Part shown: positions 19,539 through 30,854 of the stretch, piece after piece
How the letters are laid out: each line of letters opens with the position of its first letter
Numbering within the stretch: position 1 is the first letter of the stretch
Source: Actinomycetota bacterium
Lineage (GTDB): Bacteria > Actinomycetota > Actinomycetes > Actinomycetales > Dermatophilaceae
Length of the DNA: 64,000 nucleotides
Direction of reading: 5' to 3'
Assembly (NCBI GenBank): GCA_020160805.1
Contig: JAIUPO010000010.1
Location: forward strand, 1 to 64,000
The notes under the pieces: generated by a model
The model's database searches: none
Seen by the model: only the letters and a program-made list of their open reading frames with translations
Told to the model about the DNA's origin: nothing
Position numbers and translations under genes: made by a program

Positions 19539-20359
19539 CCGCCACCATCGCCACCCAGGAGGCTGTCACGTCGCCCGCCGGGGTCCCCGTTCCGGCGCCC
19601 GTCGGTGCTGACTTGGCGCCGATCTCCCTGCCCGAGGTGGTTGCAGCCGGCGAACTGCTGACTCGCGTCGACCGGAAGTATGTCGTCCCGCACGCCACGA
19701 TCAATCGCCTGACCGATCGCCTCGGGCCCGACTCCCGAATCCTCCAGATCGACGGAGCCCGGACCTTCGGCTACCGATCGATCTATTGGGACACAGCAGA
19801 ACTCGCGAGCTTCAGGTCCGCAGGTCAAGGGCGCCGACGCCGATTCAAGGTTCGTTCCCGGGCCTATGTCGACACGGGCGCAACCTTCCTCGAGGTCAAG
19901 ACGCGTGGTCCGCGCGGCACGACAGTCAAGGAGCGCATCGAGCATCCGGAGATCCTCAGCGCCCGCCTGGACGTCGAGGCGTCCGACTTCGTGTCGGATC
20001 GACTGGCGGCCCATGGGGTCGAGGGCATCGACGCGAGGGCGCTGCAGGCCACCCTCATCACGCGCTACCGGCGGATGACCATCGCGACGGTGACCGCTGA
20101 GGGGTCCCTCACACGCGCCACCATCGACACCGACCTGCGATTCCGGGTGCCGGCCGGCGCTGCCTTGGACCTTCCTGGACTCGCGATTATCGAGACCAAA
20201 GGCACCTCGACTCCCTCGGCAGTCGACCGCGCACTCTGGGCGCTGGGCCACCGACCCGTCCGCGTGAGCAAGTACGGCACCGGTCTGCGTGCCCTGCGCC
20301 CGGAACTCCCCGACTTGAAGTGGCACCGGACCTTGCACCAGCACTTCCTCACAGCCTGA
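19535..20359 (+). CDS. VTC-domain (polyphosphate polymerase-like) protein
   Basis: A 274-residue protein with a Pro/Ala-rich N-terminal 30 residues and one VTC tunnel domain. The charged residues lining the tunnel of yeast Vtc4 have clear counterparts: RK at 47-48, RFKVRSR at 103-109, EVK at 120-122, KER at 132-134, RYRR at 177-180, IDTDLRF near 197-203, ETK at 220-222 and SKYGTG at 245-250. In yeast this fold makes polyphosphate from ATP with Mn; bacterial single-domain relatives are little studied and another anionic polymer is possible. There is no membrane segment, so it must work with the coupled DUF4956 protein. The active-site set looks intact. Confidence 0.88.
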   Translation: MTATIATQEAVTSPAGVPVPAPVGADLAPISLPEVVAAGELLTRVDRKYVVPHATINRLTDRLGPDSRILQIDGARTFGYRSIYWDTAELASFRSAGQGRRRRFKVRSRAYVDTGATFLEVKTRGPRGTTVKERIEHPEILSARLDVEASDFVSDRLAAHGVEGIDARALQATLITRYRRMTIATVTAEGSLTRATIDTDLRFRVPAGAALDLPGLAIIETKGTSTPSAVDRALWALGHRPVRVSKYGTGLRALRPELPDLKWHRTLHQHFLTA

Positions 20360-20407
20360 ACCTCACTCACCCCGCAAGCCTTTTCACCGATCCAGGAGCT
20401 ACCCACC

Positions 20408-21982
20408 ATGAAGACACAGCGCATCACCTCGGCGCTCGTTGCCCTAACAGCCGGCCTCGGCTTGGCCGCCTGCGGGGGCAACGCGAGCGGCACACCCGCC
20501 GGTTCGGTAACCTCCGCTGTCTCGGGCTCGACTGGAACTTCTTCGAGCAGCAGCGCTCCCGCCTCCGGCTCGGTAACCAGCGCCGAATCGGCGCTCCTGA
20601 GCGACAATGCCGCCTCGCACGCATCGGCGCAGGACACGACATACGATGCGGCACAGGCTGTTTCGGTGACCTTGGCCGACGGGGCGAGCACGGCGTCAGG
20701 CACGGCAGGCGTCAGCATCAAGGACGACCTCATCACGATCTCCACGCCGGGGACCTATGTCCTCAAGGGCACCTTGACCGATGGTTCGGTCGTCGTCAAC
20801 AGCGATACCGATGGCACGGTGCGCCTCGTCCTTGATGGCGCCACGATCACCAATAGCGTCGGCGCCGCCGTGAACATCCAGGCCGCGGACCAGGCGGTTG
20901 TCGTGCTGGCCGATGGCACGACCAATGCGTTGACCGACGGCACGGGATATGACACCTCCGCGCAAGACGCCCCGAATGCCGCGCTCTTTTCGATGGCGGA
21001 TCTGACCATCGGCGGGAGCGGATCGCTGACGGTCACGGGCAACACGAATGACGGCATAGCGAGTAAGGACGGACTGGTCATCCAGGGCGGCACCATCCAA
21101 GTCACCGCCGTCGATGACGGTGTTCGCGGCAAGGACTACCTCATCGTTGCCGGCGGCAGCCTCGACGTCTCGGCCGCCGACGACGGCCTGAAGTCGGACA
21201 ACGAAAGCGACGACACGGTCGGGTACATCCTGATTTCCGGCGGAAAGACCACCGTCACCGCGGGCGACGACGGCGTCCACGCCGAAGGGGACCTCGCGGT
21301 CACCGGCGGCACCGTCGAGGTGACGAAGTCCACCGAAGCACTCGAAGGCGCCAATATCGTCATCGAGAACGGCTCGATATCGCTGACCTCCTCCGACGAC
21401 GGCCTCAACGCCACGGCCGGCACCAGCTCGGGCGGCGGGATGGGTGGCGGCGGGATGCAGGACGACGGATCGCAATTGCTCATCAGCGGCGGCACGATCG
21501 TCGTCAATGCGGGCGGGGACGGCCTCGATTCCAACGGGCGCACCACGATCAGCGGCGGCACCACGGTTGTCTATGGCCCGACGATGAATGGCAACGGATC
21601 CCTGGACTCCAATGGCGGCACCACCGTCACCGGAGGCACCGTCCTGGCGGCCGGCTCGTCCGGCATGGCCGAGGCCCCCGACAGCGCGTCGACCGGGGGC
21701 TGGGTCCAGCTCGGCTTCTCCAGCACCGTCAGCGCCGGCCAGACCGTGAGCATCGCCTCGGGCGATCAGGTCCTCGCCACCTTCACTGCCGTCAAGGACT
21801 ACTCGAACCTCGTCTTCACCGGCGCCGGCATCACCTCCGGTCAGTCGTATGACGTGTGGTTCGGCGGCGCGCTCGCCGCCGACCAGGTCGCCACCTTCTC
21901 GCTCGGCGGCTCGATCGATGGCGCCACCAAGGTCGGCTCGGTCACCGCCGGGCAGGGCACCGGCGGCATGGGCGGGCACTGA
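20408..21982 (+). CDS. Secreted carbohydrate-binding beta-helix lipoprotein (Cthe_2159-like)
   Basis: A 524-residue lipoprotein. The signal peptide ends in the lipobox LAAC with Cys22, followed by about 60 Ser/Thr/Gly/Ala-rich residues. From about residue 90 the protein is a right-handed beta-helix with many short repeats such as DDGVRGKDYLIVAGGSLDV and DDGLKSDNE, in which DDG and GG-T-V turns recur; a Gly/Met-rich loop (GGGMGGGGM) lies near 340. This is the pattern of the Cthe_2159 family, calcium-dependent polysaccharide (cellulose/pectin) binding proteins. It should sit on the outer face of the membrane. Its place just after the VTC gene suggests that it binds or organises the polymer made by the cluster. 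Confidence 0.85.
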   Translation: MKTQRITSALVALTAGLGLAACGGNASGTPAGSVTSAVSGSTGTSSSSSAPASGSVTSAESALLSDNAASHASAQDTTYDAAQAVSVTLADGASTASGTAGVSIKDDLITISTPGTYVLKGTLTDGSVVVNSDTDGTVRLVLDGATITNSVGAAVNIQAADQAVVVLADGTTNALTDGTGYDTSAQDAPNAALFSMADLTIGGSGSLTVTGNTNDGIASKDGLVIQGGTIQVTAVDDGVRGKDYLIVAGGSLDVSAADDGLKSDNESDDTVGYILISGGKTTVTAGDDGVHAEGDLAVTGGTVEVTKSTEALEGANIVIENGSISLTSSDDGLNATAGTSSGGGMGGGGMQDDGSQLLISGGTIVVNAGGDGLDSNGRTTISGGTTVVYGPTMNGNGSLDSNGGTTVTGGTVLAAGSSGMAEAPDSASTGGWVQLGFSSTVSAGQTVSIASGDQVLATFTAVKDYSNLVFTGAGITSGQSYDVWFGGALAADQVATFSLGGSIDGATKVGSVTAGQGTGGMGGH

Positions 21983-22140
21983 GCCAGCCACCCGTCATAC
22001 AGCCAGGACACCTCACGAAGTTTCCTCGCTCGCAAGCTCGCTCCGGTACTTCGCGGGGACCCCGTTCGGGAGCTTCGCAATAGGTCCCAGAGCACCACAC
22101 CAGTCCCGCACTCGCGCAACAGAACCCGAAGGACGATGAC

Positions 22141-23139
22141 ATGACCGCGACCCTGATCCCCCCGACGCAGACCCCCTCGCAGCCCCCGGGCCCGGAACCG
22201 GTGGGATCACGACGCATGGGGCGTCGTGCCGCCCTTTACGGCATCGGCGGTGTCGCCTTTGCTGGCCTGGGCGCCACCGGCGGCTGGGCATTGAACCGTT
22301 ATGTCGTGGACCACGTCGAGGTGAGCAATGCCTCCGAGCAGACGTCAACCGCCATACAGGCCGTGGCCGCGGACACCACGGGTGCGACGAGTTCCGCGGA
22401 CAGCTATACCAGCGACACGGCAACGATCAAGATCACCAAGGTCGTGACGGGCTCGGGCAGCGACCAGGTGACCTATTTCGTCGCGGACGTCACCGTCAGT
22501 GATGCCACGATCGTCAAGAGTGCCTTTGCCAACGACCAGTTCGGGCAGAACATCATTGCCTACCCCTCGGCGATCGCGGCGCAGGCCGGTGCGGTCCTGG
22601 CGATCAATGGCGATTACTACGGCTTCCGCGACACCGGCATCCAGATTCGCAATGGCGTCATCTATCGGGATGCCGGCGCCCGAGAAGGTCTCGCGTTCTA
22701 TAAGGACGGCTCGATGAAGCTCTACGACGAGACCGCGACAAATGCCAAAACGCTTCTCTCCGAGGGTGTTTGGCAGACCCTGTCCTTCGGTCCAGGACTG
22801 GTCGAGGGCGGCAAGGTGCGCAGCGGAATCGAGTCAGTGGAGGTCGACACGAACTTCGGGAATCACTCCATCCAGGGCCAGCAGCCGCGCACCGGCATCG
22901 GCCTGATAGGGAACAACCACCTGCTCTTCGTCGCTGCGGACGGCCGCAGCCCTGGCTACAGCCGTGGAGTGACCATGACCGAATTCGCCGAGATCTTCGT
23001 CAGCCTCGGCGCCGAGGTGGCGTACAACCTCGACGGCGGCGGCTCGACCGCGATGATCTTCCAGGGCAATCTGGTCAATAACCCGCTGGGCAAGGGTCAA
23101 GAGCGCGGGACGAGCGACATCGTCTACATCGCGGGGTGA
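22141..23139 (+). CDS. Membrane-anchored phosphodiester glycosidase (NAGPA domain)
   Basis: A 332-residue protein with an N-terminal MGRRAALYGIGGVAFAGLGA membrane/signal segment (about 26-50, with a twin-Arg) and an extracytoplasmic NAGPA/phosphodiester glycosidase domain from about 95. Signatures seen: AGAVLAINGDYYGFR near 155, IQIRNGVIYRD, GPGLVEGGKV, RTGIGLIGNN and the hallmark YNLDGGGSTAM near 298. Relatives cleave sugar-phosphate diesters such as those in wall teichoic acids or GlcNAc-1-phosphodiesters. It follows a 158-bp gap after the lipoprotein gene and is 6 bp from the glycosyltransferase gene. The substrate is likely a cell-surface sugar-phosphate linkage. Confidence 0.88.
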   Translation: MTATLIPPTQTPSQPPGPEPVGSRRMGRRAALYGIGGVAFAGLGATGGWALNRYVVDHVEVSNASEQTSTAIQAVAADTTGATSSADSYTSDTATIKITKVVTGSGSDQVTYFVADVTVSDATIVKSAFANDQFGQNIIAYPSAIAAQAGAVLAINGDYYGFRDTGIQIRNGVIYRDAGAREGLAFYKDGSMKLYDETATNAKTLLSEGVWQTLSFGPGLVEGGKVRSGIESVEVDTNFGNHSIQGQQPRTGIGLIGNNHLLFVAADGRSPGYSRGVTMTEFAEIFVSLGAEVAYNLDGGGSTAMIFQGNLVNNPLGKGQERGTSDIVYIAG

Positions 23140-23145
23140 GCGGCC

Positions 23146-24234
23146 ATGATCGTTCTCATTCCGTCCTACGAGCCGGACCAACGCCTCCCCCAACTGATCG
23201 CCGATCTCGGTGACGCCGCGCCGATCCTGATCGTCGACGACGGCAGCGGCCCGGCATACTCCTCGATCTTCGCCGAGTGCTCGCGGCGCGGGGCCACCGT
23301 GGTCCATCACGAAATGAACCGCGGCAAGGGTGCCGCGCTCAAGACCGGATTCGCCTATGCCGCAGCGCATTTCCCCGATGAGGGGATCGTGTGTGCCGAC
23401 AGTGACGGGCAGCATTCCCCCGTCGACATCCTGCGCGTCGCGGCCGAGCTGGAGAGCGGCGAGCCCGACATGGTCCTCGGGGCGCGGCTCTTCACCGGCT
23501 CGGTGCCCCTGCGCAGCCGCGTCGGCAATGGCGTGACGAAGCGGCTGTTTGCGCTCGCGGCACGGCGCACGCTGATCGACACCCAGACTGGCCTGCGCGC
23601 CTATCCGGCCCGGATGATTCCATGGCTGCTTGCCATCCCTGGCGATCGCTTCGAGTACGAATTGCAGCTGTTGCTGCGGGCCTGCTCGGAGGATCAGGAC
23701 ATCCGCGAGGTGGAGATCGCCACGATCTATCTCGACGAAAACGCTTCCTCGCACTTCCGGCCGCTACACGACTCGGTGCTCATCTATCGCCAACTGCTCT
23801 CCTTCATCGGCTCCTCGCTGCTGGCGTTCGGGATCGACACCACGCTGCTCTTCCTCGGGGTTGCCCTGACGGGTCAGGTCACCGCCTCGGCGGTTGCCGC
23901 GCGCGTCGCCAGTGCCGCGACGAACTACACAATCAACCGGCGCTGGGTCTTTCGTCGCGGTGGCGAGGCGGCACCGCTGCTGCCCTCGCTGCTGCGGTAT
24001 GCCGCCCTCGCCGCGACGATCCTCGTGGCCAATGTGGCCCTGCTCCACGCTCTCCTGGCCGTCACCGGTTCCCTGCTCGCGGCCAAGATCGCCACGGAGG
24101 TCGCCCTCTTCGCCGCGAGCTTCCTCATCCAGCGGGCTCTGGTCTACTCGGGACGCAAAATGTCACCCCAAAGGGTGGAAACGCGGCAAAACCCGGGCGA
24201 GCAGATCGCCAGAGAAAAAAATCTCGCCCGCTAA
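23146..24234 (+). CDS. Bifunctional GT2 glycosyltransferase / GtrA-like flippase
   Basis: A 362-residue fusion. Residues 1-205 are a family 2 glycosyltransferase with VLIPSYEPD, ILIVDDGSG, NRGKGAALKTGF and CADSDGQH (DxD-type site), resembling polyprenyl-phosphate glycosyltransferases. Residues about 215-345 are a GtrA domain with four membrane helices and NYTINRRWVF. Such fusions charge undecaprenyl phosphate with a sugar and move it across the membrane. With the upstream phosphodiester glycosidase this suggests outside glycosylation of a phosphate-containing polymer. The C-terminal 30 residues are charged and Arg/Gln-rich. Confidence 0.88.
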   Translation: MIVLIPSYEPDQRLPQLIADLGDAAPILIVDDGSGPAYSSIFAECSRRGATVVHHEMNRGKGAALKTGFAYAAAHFPDEGIVCADSDGQHSPVDILRVAAELESGEPDMVLGARLFTGSVPLRSRVGNGVTKRLFALAARRTLIDTQTGLRAYPARMIPWLLAIPGDRFEYELQLLLRACSEDQDIREVEIATIYLDENASSHFRPLHDSVLIYRQLLSFIGSSLLAFGIDTTLLFLGVALTGQVTASAVAARVASAATNYTINRRWVFRRGGEAAPLLPSLLRYAALAATILVANVALLHALLAVTGSLLAAKIATEVALFAASFLIQRALVYSGRKMSPQRVETRQNPGEQIAREKNLAR

Positions 24235-24300
24235 GCCCACTTCGTCGACCTCGCGGACCCTAATCTCGGCACACATTCCCGCAACAAGGAGGTTGTGATC

Positions 24301-24384
24301 ATGCGAGGTTCAGGGCTTATCTGGACGATCGTCGGTGTGCTGCTCATCATCGCCCTACTTATGTGGATCATGGCGCGCGCCTGA
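24301..24384 (+). CDS. 27-residue single-pass membrane peptide
   Basis: A short gene with an excellent ribosome binding site, AAGGAGG, 8 bases before the ATG. The product begins MRGSGLIWTIVGVLLIIALL and ends in MWIMARA. It is one hydrophobic helix with a positively charged N-terminus and an Arg near the end. A strong terminator starts 33 bp after the stop. It sits 66 bp downstream of the glycosyltransferase gene on the same strand, so it may be part of that cluster or an independent small gene. No family is recognised. Confidence 0.75.
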   Translation: MRGSGLIWTIVGVLLIIALLMWIMARA

Positions 24385-24416
24385 TCACGCCAGCGCGCAG
24401 AGCGCGACACAGCATG

Positions 24417-24452
24417 GACGAGGTCCCGGTGCCACGGCACCGGGACCTCGTC
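24417..24452. terminator. 17-bp perfect hairpin terminator between the microprotein gene and ligA
   Basis: Arms GACGAGGTCCCGGTGCC / GGCACCGGGACCTCGTC with a 2-base loop. It lies between convergent genes, 9 bp from the ligA stop, and can serve both strands. Confidence 0.85.
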
Positions 24453-24460
24453 GTGTTTGC

Positions 24461-27169
<2,709 letters not shown>

Positions 27170-27195
<26 letters not shown>

Positions 27196-28204
27196 GGCGC
27201 GTCAGGAAGCAACTATTCGGATCCGCCACATAGGAGGCAAACGGGCCCGTCGGCGTGAAGCCGGCCGCGACATACAACCGACGCGCGGGCGCGAAGAAGT
27301 CCATACTCCCGGTTTCAAGCGATAGCCGCTCGACGCCACGGTTGTCGGCGTCGGCGAGCAGGAAGGCGAGCATTGATCGCCCGTGGCCGCGCCCGCGAGC
27401 GGCGGGAGCGACCCGCATACTCTTGATCTCTTCGTGCCCGGCTCCGAGGCGAGCAAGCGCCCCGGTCGCGACGATCTCGCCAGCCACGCGGCATACGAAG
27501 AGCCGAATCCCTTCTCCCCCAAGTCTTTCCACGTCGAGCGCGTGTCGGCTCTCCGGTGGCGCCGTCGGTTCCAGCTCGTCCAGGTGCGCCTGGAGGAAGG
27601 TGCGCAGGGCCGGGTCACTCAGGTCGGCCCGGCTGATCCCGGTTGCCGTGGGCGCCGGCTCGCCGAGGTCCGGAAGCGTCGGCCACCGGTCCGCCGCCCA
27701 GGCCGTCCAGCTCCCGAATGGCGCGGGCGGGGGCGGCAGCGCGGCATACGACATCTCGTGCTCGGTGGGGACTTGGTATGCCGCGAGGAACCGGTCGTGG
27801 TCCGCCTCGCTCATCTCGAAGGTCTCGTGCGGGACGGTGCGCCACCGGTGCTCGGCCCGGCGGCGGCGCTCCCGCTCCTCCAGGGTCAGGTAGTGGAGTG
27901 CGAAGGTGCCGCCGGCCAGCGCCGCGATGGCGCGCACCGCATACCGCTCATCGGGGGACCAGCAGCCGAAGTCGAGGATCGCGTCGCTCGCCGAGAGCAG
28001 GGCGCGATAGGCGACCCAGACGAGCCGGCCCTCGAGGATGTCGCGGCGTCCTCCGGCATCGGACTCACCGAAGAGCGGTTGCATCCACTCATCCGGGGTG
28101 AGGCGGATGGCGTTGTCGCGGTGCTCGATCTGCCGGGCGAGGGTCGTCTTGCCGGTGCCAGGCAGGCCGGTGGTGAGATGGAGCACCGGCAGGCGGGGAC
28201 GCAT
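27170..28204 (-). CDS. P-loop kinase-GNAT acetyltransferase fusion protein
   Basis: A 344-residue two-domain protein. Residues 1-165 are an AAA_33/zeta-toxin-like nucleoside or small-molecule kinase: Walker A GLPGTGKTTLA near 13-21, RLTPDEWMQPLFG, an acidic LDFGCWSPDER and an Arg-rich lid EERERRRRAEHRWR. Residues about 200-344 are a GNAT N-acetyltransferase with the acetyl-CoA loop MRVAPAARGRGHGRSML and the late strand YVAAGFTPTGPF. A kinase with an acetyltransferase recalls bifunctional aminoglycoside-modifying enzymes in layout only; the domains are different and the substrate is unknown. ATG at 28204 has GAGGAT upstream. Confidence 0.85.
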
Positions 28205-28296
28205 GGCGCCGATCCTCGCATCCGTCCCTCCGAGCATGCACAATGGCGCCCACAACCCATTCCGCCGGCCGCGGACCAACTCCAGGAGGGTCGACT

Positions 28297-29793
28297 ATGA
28301 CCAACCTCGCGACGAATCTCGTCACGACCGCCGAGCAGCACCCCGACAACACGATGATCGCGATGGGCGGCAAGCACCTGTCGTATGCCGTGATGCACCA
28401 GCTCGCCGCGAAGCTCGCCGGCGACCTCAAAGCCTCCGGCATCGAGCCCGGCGACCGGGTAGCGCTGATCCTGCCCAATGTGCCGGCCTTCCCGGTGGCC
28501 TTCTTCGCCACGTTGTATGCCGGCGGCACCGTGGTCCCGATGAACCCGCTGCTCAAGGCAGGTGAGATCGACTTCTTCTTCACCAACTCCGGGGCCAAGA
28601 TCGCCTTCGTGTGGCCCGACTTCGTCGATGAGGTCACCAAGGGCGCGGCCAACTCCGGAACCCTGGTCGTGCCGTGCGACCCGATGGGTCCAGTCGGGGA
28701 TCTGTTGACGGCCGGCGAGCCGATCACCGCGCCCGTCGAGCGTGCCGATGACGACACGGCGATCATTCTGTATACCTCGGGCACGACAGGCCGGCCCAAG
28801 GGTGCCGAGTTGACGCACGCCAATATCCACCTCAACGCCACGCGCTGCGCGAATGACATCGCGCAGATCACCCGTGACGACGTGGTAATGGGCTGCCTGC
28901 CGCTCTTCCACGTCTTCGGCCTGGTCGTCGGGTTGCAGGCGGCCGTGATCGCGGGCGCGGCGCTGGCCCTGATTCCGCGCTTTGACCCGGCGGATGCGAT
29001 CAAGACGATCGCCAACGAGAAGGTCAGCGTGATGCTCGGGGTGCCGACGATGTATGCCGCGATCCTCAACCACCCCGATGGCGACAGTCTCGACGCCTCC
29101 AGCCTGCGCACCTGCTGCTCGGGTGGCTCGGCCATGCCGCACGAGGTGCAGCGGGCGTTCGAGGAGAAGTTCAACTGCCAGATCCTTGAGGGCTACGGCC
29201 TGTCCGAGACCTCGCCGGTGGCCTCCTTCAATATGCCGGGGCAGCCGACGAAGTCGGGCACGATCGGCGTCGCGATCCCCGGTTGCGAGATGAAGCTGAT
29301 CGACGAGGACGGCAAGGATGTCGGACCCGGCGGCGTCGGCGAGATCGCCATCCGCGGCGACAACGTCATGAAGGGCTACTGGCAAAATCCGGAGGCCACC
29401 GCTGAGGCGATCCCGGATGGTTGGTTCCGCACCGGCGACATGGCGACGGTGGACGACGAGGGCTACTACACGATCGTGGATCGCAAGAAGGATATGATCC
29501 TGCGCGGCGGCATGAATGTGTATCCGCGAGAGGTCGAGGAAGTCATCTACGCCCACCCTGACGTCTTGGAAGTCGCCGTCGTGGCGGTTCCCGACGAGCT
29601 GCTCGGTGAGAATGTCGGCGCCGCCATCGCGCTGCGCCCCGGCGCGACCGCGAGCGTCGAGGACATCCAGGCCTGGACCAAGGAGCGGATCGCGGCCTAC
29701 AAGTGCCCCCGCACCGTGTGGCAGGTCGAGGAACTCCCCAAGGGCCCGACCGGCAAGATCCTGCGCCGCGAGGTGCACGCCCCCTCCGCCTGA
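28297..29793 (+). CDS. Long-chain acyl-CoA synthetase (AMP-binding)
   Basis: A 498-residue ANL-superfamily enzyme that activates a carboxylic acid as acyl-AMP and then acyl-CoA. Motifs: ILYTSGTTGRPKGAELTH (P-loop) near 160, LPLFHVFGL, GYGLSETSPV (A5), GWFRTGDMA (A7), DRKKDMILRGGMNVYP (A8 hinge) and the catalytic Lys in PKGPTGKILRREV near the C-terminus. The length and DRKKDMI pattern point to a medium/long-chain fatty acid ligase. AGGAGG lies 9 bases before the ATG. A hairpin of repeat family B follows the stop. Confidence 0.92.
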   Translation: MTNLATNLVTTAEQHPDNTMIAMGGKHLSYAVMHQLAAKLAGDLKASGIEPGDRVALILPNVPAFPVAFFATLYAGGTVVPMNPLLKAGEIDFFFTNSGAKIAFVWPDFVDEVTKGAANSGTLVVPCDPMGPVGDLLTAGEPITAPVERADDDTAIILYTSGTTGRPKGAELTHANIHLNATRCANDIAQITRDDVVMGCLPLFHVFGLVVGLQAAVIAGAALALIPRFDPADAIKTIANEKVSVMLGVPTMYAAILNHPDGDSLDASSLRTCCSGGSAMPHEVQRAFEEKFNCQILEGYGLSETSPVASFNMPGQPTKSGTIGVAIPGCEMKLIDEDGKDVGPGGVGEIAIRGDNVMKGYWQNPEATAEAIPDGWFRTGDMATVDDEGYYTIVDRKKDMILRGGMNVYPREVEEVIYAHPDVLEVAVVAVPDELLGENVGAAIALRPGATASVEDIQAWTKERIAAYKCPRTVWQVEELPKGPTGKILRREVHAPSA

Positions 29794-29838
29794 CCGGTTC
29801 GTGCCCGGGCGGTGGTCTCCTAACCTCTGCTAGCCGAA

Positions 29839-29884
29839 GTTAGTCGAATCCGCAGACCTTGCACGGTATGCGGATTCGACTAAC
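29839..29884. repeat. Intergenic inverted repeat, family B copy 1 (likely bidirectional terminator)
   Basis: Perfect 16-bp arms GTTAGTCGAATCCGCA / TGCGGATTCGACTAAC with a 14-base loop containing ACCTTGC. It lies between the convergent ends of the acyl-CoA synthetase and EamA genes. Copy 2 is at 50122-50179. Confidence 0.82.
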
Positions 29885-29903
29885 CTGCGCTGACTTCGGA
29901 GCG

Positions 29904-30854
29904 TCACGCCATGGCGGCCTTCGGTTTTCGCGGTTTGGCGTTAATGACATAGGCGCAGGCCAGGACGACGGCGAAGCCAAGGAGCTGAGCCGCGCCGAGG
30001 TGCTCGCCGAGGACGAAGACACCGAGCACGACCGAGACCACCGGAATCAGATAGGTGACGGTGGTCGAGGCGACAGCACCGGCCGCGCGGACGACATCGA
30101 ATTGCAGCATGTACGCAATTCCCGTGCCAACAAAGCCCAGCAGAGCGACGCAGACCAGGCCGAGCCAGATCGGGTACTGCGTGTGCCCTTCGTGCGGGAC
30201 GAGCGACCATGGCGTCGCGACATCACTGGACAGCCACCAGATCAGGATGACAGGCACCATCAGCGCCGAGCCGCAGAGCAGGAGCGCCGCGGGCTGCGAC
30301 AGTCCGCCGAGGTCAGCGTGCGCCAAATACCGCCGGTTGTAGGTCCAGCCCAGGCCGTAACACGCACCCGACAACACGACGATCAGGAAGCCCAGCGGGT
30401 CGGGACGTCCTGCGGTATTCCACGGCTCCGCGATGATGATGACGCCCAGGAAACCGATGAGCACCGCGGCGAGGTTGGCGCCGGTGAGCCGCTCGGCGGG
30501 CAGCAAGACGATGGCAAAAAGCACCGCGGCGATGGGTGTCGTCGCATTGCCGATCCCCGCGATGGCGGAGGCGACCCGGGTCTCCCCCACGACGAACCCG
30601 GTGAAGGGCAGCGCTGTCAGAAAGACCGAGGACACGGCCAGGTGCCCCCAGACCCGGCGCTCGCGCGGGAGGCGACCACCCGTCATACGCAGGAGCAGTA
30701 CGAGGATGAGCGCCGCCGCCAGGATACGCGCGGTCGCGATCTGGATCGGATGCAGCGCGGCGAGGGAAACCTTCATGAAGAGGAAGCTCGAACCCCAAAT
30801 CAGCGCCAGGGCAAGGAATTTCGCTTGCCATGGAATGCGTTGGTCGGTGCTCAT
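29904..30854 (-). CDS. EamA/DMT superfamily transporter
   Basis: A 316-residue membrane protein with ten predicted helices in two EamA halves. The first helix LALALIWGSSFLFMKVSLAALHP has the typical WGSSF motif; the second half begins at GFLIVVLSGACYGLGWTYNRR and has VTYLIPVVSVVLGVFVLGE. It probably exports a metabolite or amino acid derivative. ATG at 30854 overlaps the stop of the MetE-like gene by 4 bp, so the two are co-translated. Confidence 0.88.
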   Translation of the reverse strand: MSTDQRIPWQAKFLALALIWGSSFLFMKVSLAALHPIQIATARILAAALILVLLLRMTGGRLPRERRVWGHLAVSSVFLTALPFTGFVVGETRVASAIAGIGNATTPIAAVLFAIVLLPAERLTGANLAAVLIGFLGVIIIAEPWNTAGRPDPLGFLIVVLSGACYGLGWTYNRRYLAHADLGGLSQPAALLLCGSALMVPVILIWWLSSDVATPWSLVPHEGHTQYPIWLGLVCVALLGFVGTGIAYMLQFDVVRAAGAVASTTVTYLIPVVSVVLGVFVLGEHLGAAQLLGFAVVLACAYVINAKPRKPKAAMA

